Virus record (IMG/VR): IMGVR_UViG_3300012964_000043
Coordinates: 1 to 30,034 of that record
Strand: one strand, 5' to 3'
Length of the DNA: 30,034 bases
Origin: a virus
Below, one piece after another: positions 22,833-30,034 of this stretch (position 1 is the first letter of the stretch; every line of letters starts with the position of its first letter). The translations under genes were made by a program, and so were the position numbers. The notes under the pieces were generated by a model, which was given only the letters and a program-made list of their open reading frames with translations, was not told where the DNA came from and searched no databases.

Positions 22833-23394
22833 TTCCGGCCCCGGCCGGTATAGTACCGTCCTCGTCATCTCCAGCCCGGGCAGGCTTCTCCCTTTTCCGA
22901 AGGCCCCACTCTTCTTTCGCCATCGCCTTCATCTCGTCGACGGAGACGACTCGAGCACGTTCGCTCCCCGTAAGTACCGCCGGGTCTTTGAAGTGGAAGA
23001 CGAGGCCGCCGCTCTTATTACGTTCCCATACGATCGCGGACCCGGGCGGGTTCGGCGGGCCGGCGCCAAAGTTGAGGTCTACGTCCGGTTCGACGTTCTC
23101 GAGCGCGGGTAGCGGTGTGACGGCACCGTCCTCGGCCCGGCGGTTTGCCGGCAGACCGTACAGCGCCGCGACTAGCTTGCGGGTCTCGGCGTTTTCGGCC
23201 TGAATGTTGACCGTTTCCCAGTACGCCAGGCCGAAGACGGCCGCGGCGAGCTTCGCGGCCTCGGCGTCGTGGTCTGCCGTCCGGGCCTTCGCTTTCCAAT
23301 TCGCTGCACGGCGCTCGGCGTCCGTCACCCAAAAGACTAAGGCAATTATCGCCAGCGCGCCGATGGTTAATATTACGGCAATAGTCCGGTTCAA
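22819..23394 (-). CDS. Single-pass membrane protein of unknown function
   Basis: The 191-aa protein opens MNRTIAVILTIGALAIIALV, one strong N-terminal membrane helix (about 4-24), with no cleavable signal site obvious. The rest is Ala/Glu-rich and helical to about 85, then Pro/Gly-rich, ending in an acidic tail (DDEDGTIPAGAGNGDE). It does not look like a holin (one helix, large soluble part). An N-in spanin-like topology is possible, but no outer spanin or lysin is nearby. No family is recognised. Confidence 0.65.
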   Translation of the reverse strand: MNRTIAVILTIGALAIIALVFWVTDAERRAANWKAKARTADHDAEAAKLAAAVFGLAYWETVNIQAENAETRKLVAALYGLPANRRAEDGAVTPLPALENVEPDVDLNFGAGPPNPPGSAIVWERNKSGGLVFHFKDPAVLTGSERARVVSVDEMKAMAKEEWGLRKREKPARAGDDEDGTIPAGAGNGDE

Positions 23395-23399
23395 AGCTG

Positions 23400-24020
23400 C
23401 TACCTCCCGCTTAGGCGCGCGAGGACTTTATCGGTCAGCTTAGCGGCAACTTCGGCCTTGATCTCCGCCTGGAGTTTGGCCGGTAGGTCTCGTAGCCTTA
23501 CTTTGACGTTCACTTCGACTACGTCGCCGTCGTCGCCCGCCCGCGCCTGGCGTACCTGCGCCGCGCGCCGGCCGGGCTGTTTTTTCTTATACCCCGGGCG
23601 CTCGGCGACTGGGAATTGGCTTAACGTTCCGGCGTTGCGGTGCTTCGAATAGCACTTTGTACAGAGCCCGCGTCCTATATTCGGGCGGTCCGTCGTACCG
23701 CATTCGCGGCAACGCTTATACGTCTCGCCCCAACTTTTGTGAGGGGCCGCCGCGCGTTCCTTTTCCTCTTCCTTTTCCGCCATACGAACAACCTCCTTCT
23801 TCCGCTTCTCGCGGTCGATTAATTCCAATCCTTTGGCCTCCGCGGCCGTTATCTCGGCGCCGATGAAGTAGCCCAGGCCGCAACCCGGATTTCGACACTC
23901 CAACGCCCGCTTGTAGACTTTCTTTCCGTCCGGCTTTTTGACGATATAGCCCCGCGTCCACTCTTTACCGCAAGCGGGGCAGGCCTTGGAGGCGTTGGCC
24001 GGTAATTTAAGATTTTTCAT
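23400..24020 (-). CDS. Zinc-binding phage protein with two Cys clusters
   Basis: The protein is 206 aa. The N-terminus has KACPACGKEWTRGY followed by ECRNPGCGLGY, a four-Cys cluster. A Lys/Glu-rich helix separates this from a second one, CRECGTTDRPNIGRGLCTKC, a small finger common in phage early proteins. The C-terminus is basic then helical, LPAKLQAEIKAEVAAKLTDK. It probably binds nucleic acid. Its start overlaps the next gene upstream in an ATGA. Confidence 0.72.
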   Translation of the reverse strand: MKNLKLPANASKACPACGKEWTRGYIVKKPDGKKVYKRALECRNPGCGLGYFIGAEITAAEAKGLELIDREKRKKEVVRMAEKEEEKERAAAPHKSWGETYKRCRECGTTDRPNIGRGLCTKCYSKHRNAGTLSQFPVAERPGYKKKQPGRRAAQVRQARAGDDGDVVEVNVKVRLRDLPAKLQAEIKAEVAAKLTDKVLARLSGR

Positions 24021-24319
24021 TCCGCAGGTTTTACGATAAGGTGGCCCGTCGGCGTCCCATAGCCGTCTTGCTGCGGTGGTTTAAAATCCTCAGGAAGTAA
24101 TTCTACTCGTCCCTCTGGGACTCTACTTATTTGTTGGCAATATCTGCCACCGCATAGTGGACACTGGAAGATTTTTACCAGTTTGAGACCGCCGTAGTTT
24201 TCTACGACTCGCATAATGCTACCTTTATCGAATATCGTCCCGGCGCGGTTTTCTTTTTCCACAAGTAACCGGACGTAACGGCCCGCCCATTCTTTTTTAA
24301 GCCGTGGTTTTTTTACCAT
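24017..24319 (-). CDS. Small conserved phage protein with CPLC motif
   Basis: The 100-aa protein has a basic N-terminus, MVKKPRLKKEWAGRYVRLLV, a GTIFDKGSIMRVVENYGGL segment and CPLCGGRYCQQISRV. The pattern 'GRYVR-L-----GTIF-KG--MRV' appears SH3-like and is recurrent among phage early genes of unknown function. It overlaps the upstream DUF488-like gene by 23 nt. I cannot assign a role. Confidence 0.68.
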   Translation of the reverse strand: MVKKPRLKKEWAGRYVRLLVEKENRAGTIFDKGSIMRVVENYGGLKLVKIFQCPLCGGRYCQQISRVPEGRVELLPEDFKPPQQDGYGTPTGHLIVKPAE

Positions 24320-24668
24320 CGTTCGTTATCTCCTCGCACTCGATGCCCGCGACGCGGAACCACGCGGCCACGAGCTGGCGGTGGCAGAATTCCTCCGGCT
24401 CTTCCCAGCACAGCAGAACAGGCTCGCCGAAGACGAGGCGGACGAGGTCGGCATAAACCGCCCGGGGGTCGAGGCTGATAAGGATGGCGTTCCGGTAAAG
24501 GGCCGCGTATTTTTCCTGCGTAATTAGACCGCGTTTATAGTTCTCGACGTAGTCACGTGGCGGCGCAAGCGGCGGATAACTTGGACCACGGAACCCGCGG
24601 GGCACCGTTACCGAGATCGAGATCGCGCCCGGGTCCTTACCCGCATTCCTGTAGTTCGACGTCTTCAT
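24297..24668 (-). CDS. DUF488-like protein
   Basis: The 123-aa protein begins MKTSNYRNAGKDPGAISISV and near the end carries VLLCWEEPEEFCHRQLVAAW, the CWE-x-x-x-x-FCHR-x-L signature of DUF488. In full-length DUF488 proteins this motif lies near the C-terminus, as here. The biochemical function of the family is uncertain. It overlaps the upstream gene by 32 nt, unusually long for this phage, but both frames look coding. Confidence 0.82.
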   Translation of the reverse strand: MKTSNYRNAGKDPGAISISVTVPRGFRGPSYPPLAPPRDYVENYKRGLITQEKYAALYRNAILISLDPRAVYADLVRLVFGEPVLLCWEEPEEFCHRQLVAAWFRVAGIECEEITNDGKKTTA

Positions 24669-25080
24669 AACCCGCGGCCCCCAAACAGGCGGGGTTGCTG
24701 CACAGGTCGTACTCGACCCACGAGCACGAGCCGTCGCCGGTGTCGCAGGGTTGCCCCTTGGTGCAGCCGCATATCCGGCACCGCCGTTCGCCGTCCTCGC
24801 GGGTATCCTCCCGGTCGATTTCGTCCAGGACCGGCCGCAGCGTGTCGTCGCCGGCGTAAATTTCCCGGATCTCGTCCTGGTATTTCCTCGCCGCCCGGGC
24901 CAGCGTCTCGACGCGATGCATGGCCCGTGCTCCTCGCCCGTAGAGCGTCGGGTCGACGACCGGCCCCACCGTATCCGCCATGCTTATTGCGTTCAGGAAT
25001 TCAGCGAGCGGCAAACGGAGAACGAGGGTTGCGAGTAACCCGACTTGCTGTTGCGTCGCGATGTACGTTTCCGTGTCCAT
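24637..25080 (-). CDS. Hypothetical protein with C-terminal Cys-rich motif
   Basis: The 147-aa protein has a helical N-terminus (MDTETYIATQQQVGLLATLV) and a C-terminal cluster RRCRICGCTKGQPCDTGDGS followed by CSWVEYDLCSNPAC. This 'CRICGCT---PC-----CSWV--DLCS-C' segment recurs in phage and plasmid proteins and is probably a metal-binding knuckle. Function unknown. The ATG overlaps the stop of the upstream MazG-like gene (TAATG). Confidence 0.72.
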   Translation of the reverse strand: MDTETYIATQQQVGLLATLVLRLPLAEFLNAISMADTVGPVVDPTLYGRGARAMHRVETLARAARKYQDEIREIYAGDDTLRPVLDEIDREDTREDGERRCRICGCTKGQPCDTGDGSCSWVEYDLCSNPACLGAAGYEDVELQECG

Positions 25081-25493
25081 TAGCGTTTTACCTCCTTAAG
25101 TGGAAGCGCGAGGTCGCTCAGCGTCCGGACCGCCATCGCCGCGAGCTGGACCGCCTCGCGGGCGACGCCGGCCGGGTCAACGTCGCGTTTGAATATCTCA
25201 TGTTCGAATTCCAGATACTCCTCGCGGACGACGGCCAGGGCATGATGGAGCGACGGGAACACCCCGTGGCCCTTGCGGGCCCGGCGGAGCTCGGCGACGA
25301 CGGCAATCAACACCTCGCGGTCCGCGGGCCACTGCGGCCGCCCGAGCGTCGCGAGCACGTCTTCGGCGAGTTCAAGCAGCGTCGCCCGCCGCACGTATCG
25401 CTCGAGCGGCCCGGCCTCGTTGCCTTGGAGGCCCACGACCGTAAGCTTGCCCAGGCGGTCCGCGATTGACCCTATCGTCCTGTCGTCCGTCAT
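25080..25493 (-). CDS. MazG-like / all-alpha NTP pyrophosphohydrolase-like protein
   Basis: The 137-aa protein ends with an all-helical segment, VVREEYLEFEHEIFKRDVDP then AREAVQLAAMAVRTLSDL, matching the 'EE--E---E------EA-Q-AAMA-R---DL' pattern of phage MazG-like and dATP/dGTP pyrophosphohydrolase relatives. The N-terminal half (IADRLGKLTVVGLQGNEAG) is less typical. Only part of the acidic metal site (E-E-E, later D) is seen, so activity is uncertain. It may clear non-canonical nucleotides. It overlaps the ParB-domain gene by ATGA. Confidence 0.65.
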   Translation of the reverse strand: MTDDRTIGSIADRLGKLTVVGLQGNEAGPLERYVRRATLLELAEDVLATLGRPQWPADREVLIAVVAELRRARKGHGVFPSLHHALAVVREEYLEFEHEIFKRDVDPAGVAREAVQLAAMAVRTLSDLALPLKEVKR

Positions 25494-27250
25494 GCCTTCG
25501 ACTTCTTTGACGTCCGGGCCTTCGCGTTGACTTTGACTTTCGCCGCCCGTTTCTTCGGCGTCGCCGGCGCGAACGGTTTGAGGTGGTGCCGCCAGTCGTC
25601 GGCGATTACTTTAGGCAACTGCCCAGGCAGCCACGCCTTCGCGACAGCCTTTTGTACCTCGGCCTTCTTAGCTGTCGGCTTGACCTCGATTTTTTGCTCG
25701 CGGGCGATCGCGACCAGCGCCCCCTTCGTGAAGCCGGCTTCGTCCAGGAACTCGTCGGTCAACTGATAGCCGGGCTCCCGCTCGATTCCCGCGGCTAAGC
25801 CGGCGGCGTACGGCCACGCGTCAAAGGCCCGACGCAGCGCGAGTTCGCCGGTTATGAATCGTAGTTTTTCCCGGGCCGCGTCGTCCATGCCGATGACGTC
25901 GTGCAGGAGTTTGTCCTCGTCGCTCGATAGGCCGAGGTCGTGCCAGAACGCCCGGTTTTTCCTAATATCCACGTGGTACGGTTCTACGGACGGCGCTACC
26001 GTCTCGAAAGCCCGGGCCAAGATGATCGCCTCGAGCAGCCGCGCGTTTTTCTTCGTAACAAGCGCCGTCGCCAGCTGCATCTGCAACCATCCCCGCTCGT
26101 GGGCGTGGACCCGCTCGCGTACCGCCCGGGCGTAAAGCTCCGCGGGTTCTCCCGAATCCTCGGCGACTTCCCGCGTTTTCTTCTCGGCGCGTTTCTTGGC
26201 GGCGATTTTCTTTTTATAGCAGTCGCGGTCCGTGCATACCTCGGCCGCCGTCTCGAGTACCAGACCGCGCTTCGGGCACGGTACGCACTCCGCCTTGAAC
26301 GCCTCGGCGCCGACATCGCGTTTGACGTCGGCGAGCGTCGGCCATAGGTCCCCGGGCGAATGTACGCCACGCGGCCGGCCGCCCTTCTCTATGATTTCCT
26401 CGTACGAAAGGGCTACCAAACCCTTTTCCTCGGCGCGTTTGGCGAATTCGGCGCGCCTTTCCTTGAGCTTATTGCCGAGACACGATTTGTTGTAACAGTG
26501 CCACTCCTCTTCCGGGCGCCGCCACTTCTCGACGTCGAAAAGCGTCGGCAAGTTATCGCCTCGCTGCGGGCATGCGCGGCAAGCGGCGTCGTCGCGCAGC
26601 CATCGCGGGATCCTATCCGCGCCGTGGTCCCGGATCCATTCCAGGATGTCGACGGCCTTTTTCCCTTCTTCGGCGAGCTTGACGGCGCCGTCGATGATTT
26701 TTTCGTCGTGGGCCCGCAGCAACGCCAGCCCTACGCCCACGGGCCATGCGCCCTCGGCCAGCCGTTGCTTGACGGGAGCCGGAAGTTTCAGCAAGGCCAG
26801 CCGCTCCGTTATGAAACGGTCCGACTTGGCCCACAGCGCCGCGATGGCGTCGACCGGCCAGCCGTCCTCGATGAGCGCGTTGATGGCCTCGGCCTCCTCG
26901 ACCGGCGACAGCGGCCGGCGGTCGACGTTCTCCGCCAGCGACGCCGCGGTGAGGCCGCCGTCCGTCATCTCGGCGTGGACCACCGCCGGCACCTTTTCCC
27001 AGCCGAGTTTTTTTACGGCCTCGAGCCGGCGCCGGCCGGCGACGAGCTCGTAGCGGCCGTCCTTCTGACGTACGACGATCGGCTGCAGCAGCCCGAGCGC
27101 CTTTATGGACGTCACGAGCTCCGCGTCCGGGGCCATCCGGACGTTGCGGCCGGCGTCGATCGCGGCCACCGGCACCGCCGCCAGCTTCGTTATCATCGTC
27201 GCCTCGACGGGCGGCGCCGCGGCCTTTCCTTCTACCCTCTGCTTCGTCAT
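25490..27250 (-). CDS. Large ParB-domain protein with two Cys clusters
   Basis: The protein is 586 aa. Residues about 22-110 form a ParB N-domain, with LLQPIVVRQKDGRYELVAGR and GRRRLEA (72-78), then ASLAENVDRRPLSPVEEAEA, the CTP/DNA-binding region. An HTH-like section (about 125-165) follows. Then come two similar clusters, C224-x2-C227...C252-x4-C257 and C322-x2-C325...C339-x4-C344, as in plasmid PRTRC-type ParB proteins. The C-terminus is Lys/Ala-rich. No ParA is nearby, so plasmid-like partition is unproven; roles in transcription or DNA organisation are equally possible. AAGGAGAAAGGT precedes the ATG. Confidence 0.88.
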   Translation of the reverse strand: MTKQRVEGKAAAPPVEATMITKLAAVPVAAIDAGRNVRMAPDAELVTSIKALGLLQPIVVRQKDGRYELVAGRRRLEAVKKLGWEKVPAVVHAEMTDGGLTAASLAENVDRRPLSPVEEAEAINALIEDGWPVDAIAALWAKSDRFITERLALLKLPAPVKQRLAEGAWPVGVGLALLRAHDEKIIDGAVKLAEEGKKAVDILEWIRDHGADRIPRWLRDDAACRACPQRGDNLPTLFDVEKWRRPEEEWHCYNKSCLGNKLKERRAEFAKRAEEKGLVALSYEEIIEKGGRPRGVHSPGDLWPTLADVKRDVGAEAFKAECVPCPKRGLVLETAAEVCTDRDCYKKKIAAKKRAEKKTREVAEDSGEPAELYARAVRERVHAHERGWLQMQLATALVTKKNARLLEAIILARAFETVAPSVEPYHVDIRKNRAFWHDLGLSSDEDKLLHDVIGMDDAAREKLRFITGELALRRAFDAWPYAAGLAAGIEREPGYQLTDEFLDEAGFTKGALVAIAREQKIEVKPTAKKAEVQKAVAKAWLPGQLPKVIADDWRHHLKPFAPATPKKRAAKVKVNAKARTSKKSKA

Positions 27251-27268
27251 ACCTTTCTCCTTTCCGGT

Positions 27269-28240
27269 TTATTTATTTCCGAGCGGCGAGGGCCGCTCGT
27301 CCCATATTTCGCCGTCAAGGTACCGACCGGCATTTTTCTTGCCGACGCGCCGCATAACGACACAATCAGCCGAAACGTGCGTACTTATCCTTACCGGTCT
27401 TTCGTGATGCCAAAAGATATTCGGGTACGGGCCGTAATTGGCCAAGGTTATATCGCCCTTTTTCGATAATCCCTTCTCGATCACGGCCCACTCGCCCCAC
27501 TGTTTGAAGCAGAACGGGATGCCCGCGGCTTTGGCTTGGTCGCGGAGGGAGCGCACCCAATCCGGGTGCGTTGGCCGGGCGTCCGGGCCGCTCTCCCCAC
27601 CGGTGATAACCCAACCGAAATTACGGAATGTTTTATCGTATTGGAAAAACGGCGGGGTTATATGAATCGGGCCTAATCCGGGTTCCCACGATAGGAAGTG
27701 CAGCGCCGCGGGAATCGAAAGAATAATCGGGCCCCGTTCGTCGAGCCGCGCCTGGTTCTCCGCCGTAACGCCGAGCGCGACGTGCGGCCACGGCCAGCCT
27801 TCCGGCAGCCGCGCCACGATGAGCTCGGGCCGCTTTGTAAGAATCAGCCACGTATGCTGCGGGCAACGCCGGATAACGTCCCAGGCCTCAGGCCGCCACT
27901 CGTCCCCGGCCGGGTGGAAGAAGTCGCCCCAGGAGCAAGCGAAGATGTACCGGGGCTCGCGCCATTTCAACGGCGCGTAGAAGGTCTTGTCACTCGAGCG
28001 CACGACCTTCGCTGGGTCCTGGCCGAACTGCCGCTTCTCGCGGTACATGTAGCAGTGGGCGCAGCCCTCGCTAACGGGCGTGCAGCCGTGCCAGAAATTC
28101 TCTGTCGCATCGGTCCAGGTGATTTTGCTCTTCTCGGCCGTAATTAACCTCTCGCGGTTCCGGTTACTGTACCCCGTCGAAAAGGCCGAGGGGTTGATGC
28201 GTTCCGCGTATACGCGCCCTGGCGTTGACGTTTTCCGCAA
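27269..28240 (-). CDS. Phage Gp37/Gp68 (DUF5131) family protein
   Basis: The core starts KITWTDATENFWHGCTPVSE, then GCAHCYMYREKRQFG: the C-x7-C-x2-C motif of DUF5131, a family distantly like radical-SAM iron-sulfur proteins. Further signatures are FFHPAGDEWRPEAWDVIRRC, TWLILTKRPEL, WVITGGESGPDARPTHPDWV and CFKQWGEW. The longest frame (323 aa, ATG 28240) overlaps the upstream small gene by 77 nt. Homologues start close to KITWTD, where no ATG, GTG or TTG exists; ATT or ACG near 28149-28144, after GAGAGG, is the alternative. Function unknown; common in phages. Confidence 0.88.
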   Translation of the reverse strand: MRKTSTPGRVYAERINPSAFSTGYSNRNRERLITAEKSKITWTDATENFWHGCTPVSEGCAHCYMYREKRQFGQDPAKVVRSSDKTFYAPLKWREPRYIFACSWGDFFHPAGDEWRPEAWDVIRRCPQHTWLILTKRPELIVARLPEGWPWPHVALGVTAENQARLDERGPIILSIPAALHFLSWEPGLGPIHITPPFFQYDKTFRNFGWVITGGESGPDARPTHPDWVRSLRDQAKAAGIPFCFKQWGEWAVIEKGLSKKGDITLANYGPYPNIFWHHERPVRISTHVSADCVVMRRVGKKNAGRYLDGEIWDERPSPLGNK

Positions 28241-28379
28241 ACCCCTCGGCGATTACCTTTATAGCGCAACCCTTGCCGTTGATATAAAGGGCGCAAATAT
28301 CCGAACACGGCGACTCGTAAGCCCCGTCGCGGAAGGCCGCACCAAGTATGGTAAAAGGACATATCTTTTCGTCGTCCAC
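28164..28379 (-). CDS. Small Cys-containing phage protein
   Basis: The 71-aa protein from the GTG at 28379 (GAGAAG 6 nt upstream) has KICPFTILGAA, then SPCSDICALYINGKGCAIKV, a spaced CP...C---C---...C pattern seen in many small phage proteins beside DUF5131 genes. It may hold a metal or cluster. The C-terminal 20 residues overlap the longest version of the next gene. Function unknown. Confidence 0.68.
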   Translation of the reverse strand: MDDEKICPFTILGAAFRDGAYESPCSDICALYINGKGCAIKVIAEGFAENVNARARIRGTHQPLGLFDGVQ

Positions 28380-28382
28380 GTT

Positions 28383-28778
28383 TTACTTCTCCAGCGGCGC
28401 CGCCGGCTTCGGGTCGAGCCAGCCGCCGACGATTTTTATGTAATGCCAACGGGGGACGCTGAGGACATATTGGAACGAGCGCGGCGCTTTCCAGGGTATC
28501 GGCTCAATCCACGTCCACGATTTCGCATCCATCATTATGCGGACGGCTAGTACCTTACCCGTGTCGTGGTCGCGGACGCGCTCGACGCCCGCGACGACGG
28601 CGAAGCCGCGTATGTAGCCGTCTTCGACGTAGTAGACGCGGTCGCCGATATCGACCCGAGGGATCCGCGGCGTCCGGTAATCGCGGTAGTACCACCCGCC
28701 GCCGGCCTCGATGATCTCCTCGGCCTCGCGGGCCGCCTCGGCCATCCGGTCCTTGGGCGTCGTTACGATGATGTCCAC
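28383..28778 (-). CDS. Hypothetical protein, possibly PUA/ASCH-like
   Basis: The 131-aa protein starts MDIIVTTPKDRMAEAAREAE and continues with IGDRVYYVEDGYIRGFAVVA then MMDAKSWTWIEPIPWKAPRS. The GD-VYYVEDGYIRG opening strand with a later W-W-P region is typical of small PUA-like (ASCH/EVE-type) nucleic acid or modified-base binding folds. This is a pattern-level guess. It overlaps the helicase loader gene by 16 nt. Confidence 0.65.
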   Translation of the reverse strand: MDIIVTTPKDRMAEAAREAEEIIEAGGGWYYRDYRTPRIPRVDIGDRVYYVEDGYIRGFAVVAGVERVRDHDTGKVLAVRIMMDAKSWTWIEPIPWKAPRSFQYVLSVPRWHYIKIVGGWLDPKPAAPLEK

Positions 28779-29608
28779 GGTATGCTCCCTTGTCCCCCAA
28801 ACTTCAAGTTCGGCGCGACTTGAACTTCGGCTAGCCGCCGCGCGATCGGATCTGCCTCGTCGCCGAATCTTTCCCGGAGTTTCTCCTCGAAGTCGTAGTT
28901 GGTCGTAATGAGCAGCACGCCGCCGCGCTCGAAAGACCGCAGTAAGCGGATGTAATGGCCTTCGACGACGCCCCCCGGCTTTATTCGCTCGTTGCCAAAG
29001 TCGTCAATAACAACGAGGTCGTTGTTGCGGAAGTCGTCGATGTACGTTTGCACATCCTCAACCGAAATCGCCCGGCGCTCGACGCCGAAACAGAAATCCT
29101 GAGAGTTGACGAACGCGGCCGTCCGTTTCGCGTCCGTAACGGCACGGATGGCGGCGACGGCAATGTAAGTTTTGCCGGTACCCGTCTCGCCCTCGAATAT
29201 CAACACGCCTCCTTTACCCGCGAGCACGGTGTCGACGAGCTTCTGGGCGGCCTCAAGCGCCTCCACTTTGTAAGGGACGTGGCGGTGAACTCCCTCGAAA
29301 CGCGCGGCCGCGAGCGGCCGAGGAAGGTTGCGGACCGCGGCGTGGAACCGCCGCTCCCGGGCCTTAAAATCCAAGCAACTGCAGGGGCTCGCGAACGTCA
29401 CCGCGTACCCGCCGGCCTCGGCCCTTTCGAAACCGCGTTCTTCGGCCCGCGTCATCTCCCCCGGTTCGATGCCGAAGTGCCGGCAAAACTCTTCCGCGGT
29501 CCGGAACTCAAAAACTACTACGCCGGCATCGAGGCACTTCGGGCAGACGTCCGGGTCTTCTTCGCAAACGTGCTCGGGCAATTTGTAACTATCCGCGATC
29601 TGTTCCAC
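28763..29608 (-). CDS. DnaC-type AAA+ helicase loader
   Basis: The protein is 281 aa. The N-terminal region has a Cys cluster, C22-x2-C25 and CSC at 76-78, probably binding zinc. The AAA+ core has Walker A GETGTGKTYIA (140-150), Walker B NDLVVIDDFGNERI (196-209), and sensor I region LLITTNYDFEEKLRERF. A late IARRLAEVQ holds the likely Arg finger. Members load the replicative helicase at the origin. It overlaps the replisome-organizer-like gene by 20 nt, and the pair forms the replication-initiation module. Confidence 0.92.
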   Translation of the reverse strand: MEQIADSYKLPEHVCEEDPDVCPKCLDAGVVVFEFRTAEEFCRHFGIEPGEMTRAEERGFERAEAGGYAVTFASPCSCLDFKARERRFHAAVRNLPRPLAAARFEGVHRHVPYKVEALEAAQKLVDTVLAGKGGVLIFEGETGTGKTYIAVAAIRAVTDAKRTAAFVNSQDFCFGVERRAISVEDVQTYIDDFRNNDLVVIDDFGNERIKPGGVVEGHYIRLLRSFERGGVLLITTNYDFEEKLRERFGDEADPIARRLAEVQVAPNLKFGGQGSIPWTSS

Positions 29609-29942
29609 GGCTCAAAAACCTCCTTCCGCCGCCGACCTTGCCCGTATGGCGGGTACTTCCGGAGACTATCGGCCCGGGCAAGAACTGCTCGACCTTCGCG
29701 CCTTCGCCCCGCGAGAGGAACACGTCCAGGGTCCAGCCGCGTTTACGCTCTCGCCAGTCGACCCAAAACCCGTCCGTCGAGTCGCCGTAATTCCGGATTG
29801 CCGCACAGATCTCGTCGACGGAGTACGTTTTAAGACGGGCGGATACGCCTTTCCGCATCGCCGTTGTAAACGCGCGGTGCTTCGGTTTAATTTTCGGGTG
29901 CGCGTTCCACTCGTCGAAAATCCGTTGTTCTTCGGCTTTCAT
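29589..29942 (-). CDS. Replisome organizer C-terminal-domain-like protein
   Basis: The 117-aa protein begins MKAEEQRIFDEWNAHPKIKP, followed by RKGVSARLKTYSVDEICAAI, FWVDWRERKRGWTLDVFLSR and VEQFLPGP. This matches the C-terminal domain of phage replication-initiation (replisome organizer) proteins, which contacts the helicase loader. Here the domain appears alone; the usual N-terminal winged helix is missing. GAGGGA lies 4 nt before the ATG. It is the first gene after the right-edge leader. Confidence 0.72.
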   Translation of the reverse strand: MKAEEQRIFDEWNAHPKIKPKHRAFTTAMRKGVSARLKTYSVDEICAAIRNYGDSTDGFWVDWRERKRGWTLDVFLSRGEGAKVEQFLPGPIVSGSTRHTGKVGGGRRFLSRGTDRG

Positions 29943-29966
29943 TTTTCCCTCGCGTGCGCCCTTTCG

Positions 29967-29996
29967 TTTTGTATGTTTTTCTTTTGTATGTTTTTC
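29967..29996. repeat. Perfect tandem 15-bp direct repeat upstream of the replication genes
   Basis: The unit TTTTGTATGTTTTTC occurs twice back to back (29967-29981 and 29982-29996). On the transcribed strand it is A-rich (GAAAAACATACAAAA). It lies between the right-edge inverted repeat and the first early gene. It may be part of a leader, a regulator-binding array, or a small iteron-like element next to the replication genes. Confidence 0.7.
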
Positions 29997-30008
29997 TTTT
30001 ATAATGTA

Positions 30009-30030
30009 GGGTAAACGATTTCGTTTACCC
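30009..30030. promoter_or_regulatory. Perfect inverted repeat (candidate operator) over the early promoter
   Basis: GGGTAAACGA (30009-30018) and TCGTTTACCC (30021-30030) are exact 10-bp arms separated by TT. On the minus strand it is followed within 5 bases by TATAAA (30003-29998), a possible -10 for the early genes, with the -35 position falling inside the repeat. This is the layout of a repressor operator. The arms have no U-tract after them, so it is not a terminator. Confidence 0.65.
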
Positions 30031-30034
30031 CCTC

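Noticed and set aside
26360-27469. Plus-strand frame of 369 codons
   Set aside because: Opposite the ParB-domain gene and without a recognisable motif or ribosome-binding site.

Overview
This window is a continuous, gene-dense piece of a tailed-phage or prophage genome with a contractile tail (myovirus morphology). Every gene I can support lies on the minus strand, so transcription runs from the right edge to the left. The DNA is GC-rich, and neighbouring genes overlap or abut (ATGA, TGATG and GTGA junctions). Many starts have a strong GGAGG-type Shine-Dalgarno, which indicates a bacterial host. A heptosyltransferase-like gene hints at a Gram-negative-type envelope, but the host cannot be named from the sequence. 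No integrase, lysis gene, DNA polymerase, tRNA or CRISPR array is visible.

Layout in transcription order: (1) 30034-28383, an early leader with a 22-bp inverted repeat and a tandem 15-bp repeat, then a replisome-organizer-like protein, a DnaC-type helicase loader and small proteins. (2) 28379-22308, accessory and nucleic-acid genes: a DUF5131/Gp37-Gp68 protein, a ParB-domain protein with duplicated cysteine clusters, a MazG-like protein, a DUF488-like protein, zinc-finger proteins, a membrane protein and a RuvC-like resolvase. (3) 22311-19763, a HerA/DUF87 ATPase with tandem winged helices, a DPPF-type DNA methyltransferase and a small HTH protein. (4) 19784-19490, a dense control region. (5) 19489-17892, a ParB-domain protein and a TET-associated DNA glycosyltransferase (TAGT). 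(6) 17834-9594, packaging and head genes: terminase small and large subunits, PBSX-type portal, Mu gpF-like protein, Com-like zinc finger, XkdF-like protease with a C-terminal scaffold, HK97-type capsid and connectors. (7) 9597-6470, an embedded glycosyltransferase/methyltransferase cassette. (8) 6477-1, tail genes: completion proteins, sheath, tube, a chaperone with a programmed -1 frameshift, tape measure, and a LysM-tailed protein cut by the left edge.

The early genes load the helicase and process DNA. The middle block probably modifies phage DNA, and the late block builds a Mu/PBSX-like virion. The points most worth following are: the four AACGT boxes exactly 11 bp apart beside a TTGACA promoter and a long hairpin; the TAGT-ParB pair without a visible TET or Mom gene but with a Com homologue; the four-gene sugar/methyl cassette coupled to head genes; the U UUU UUC frameshift in the tail chaperone; and a nested scaffold gene with its own ideal ribosome-binding site.
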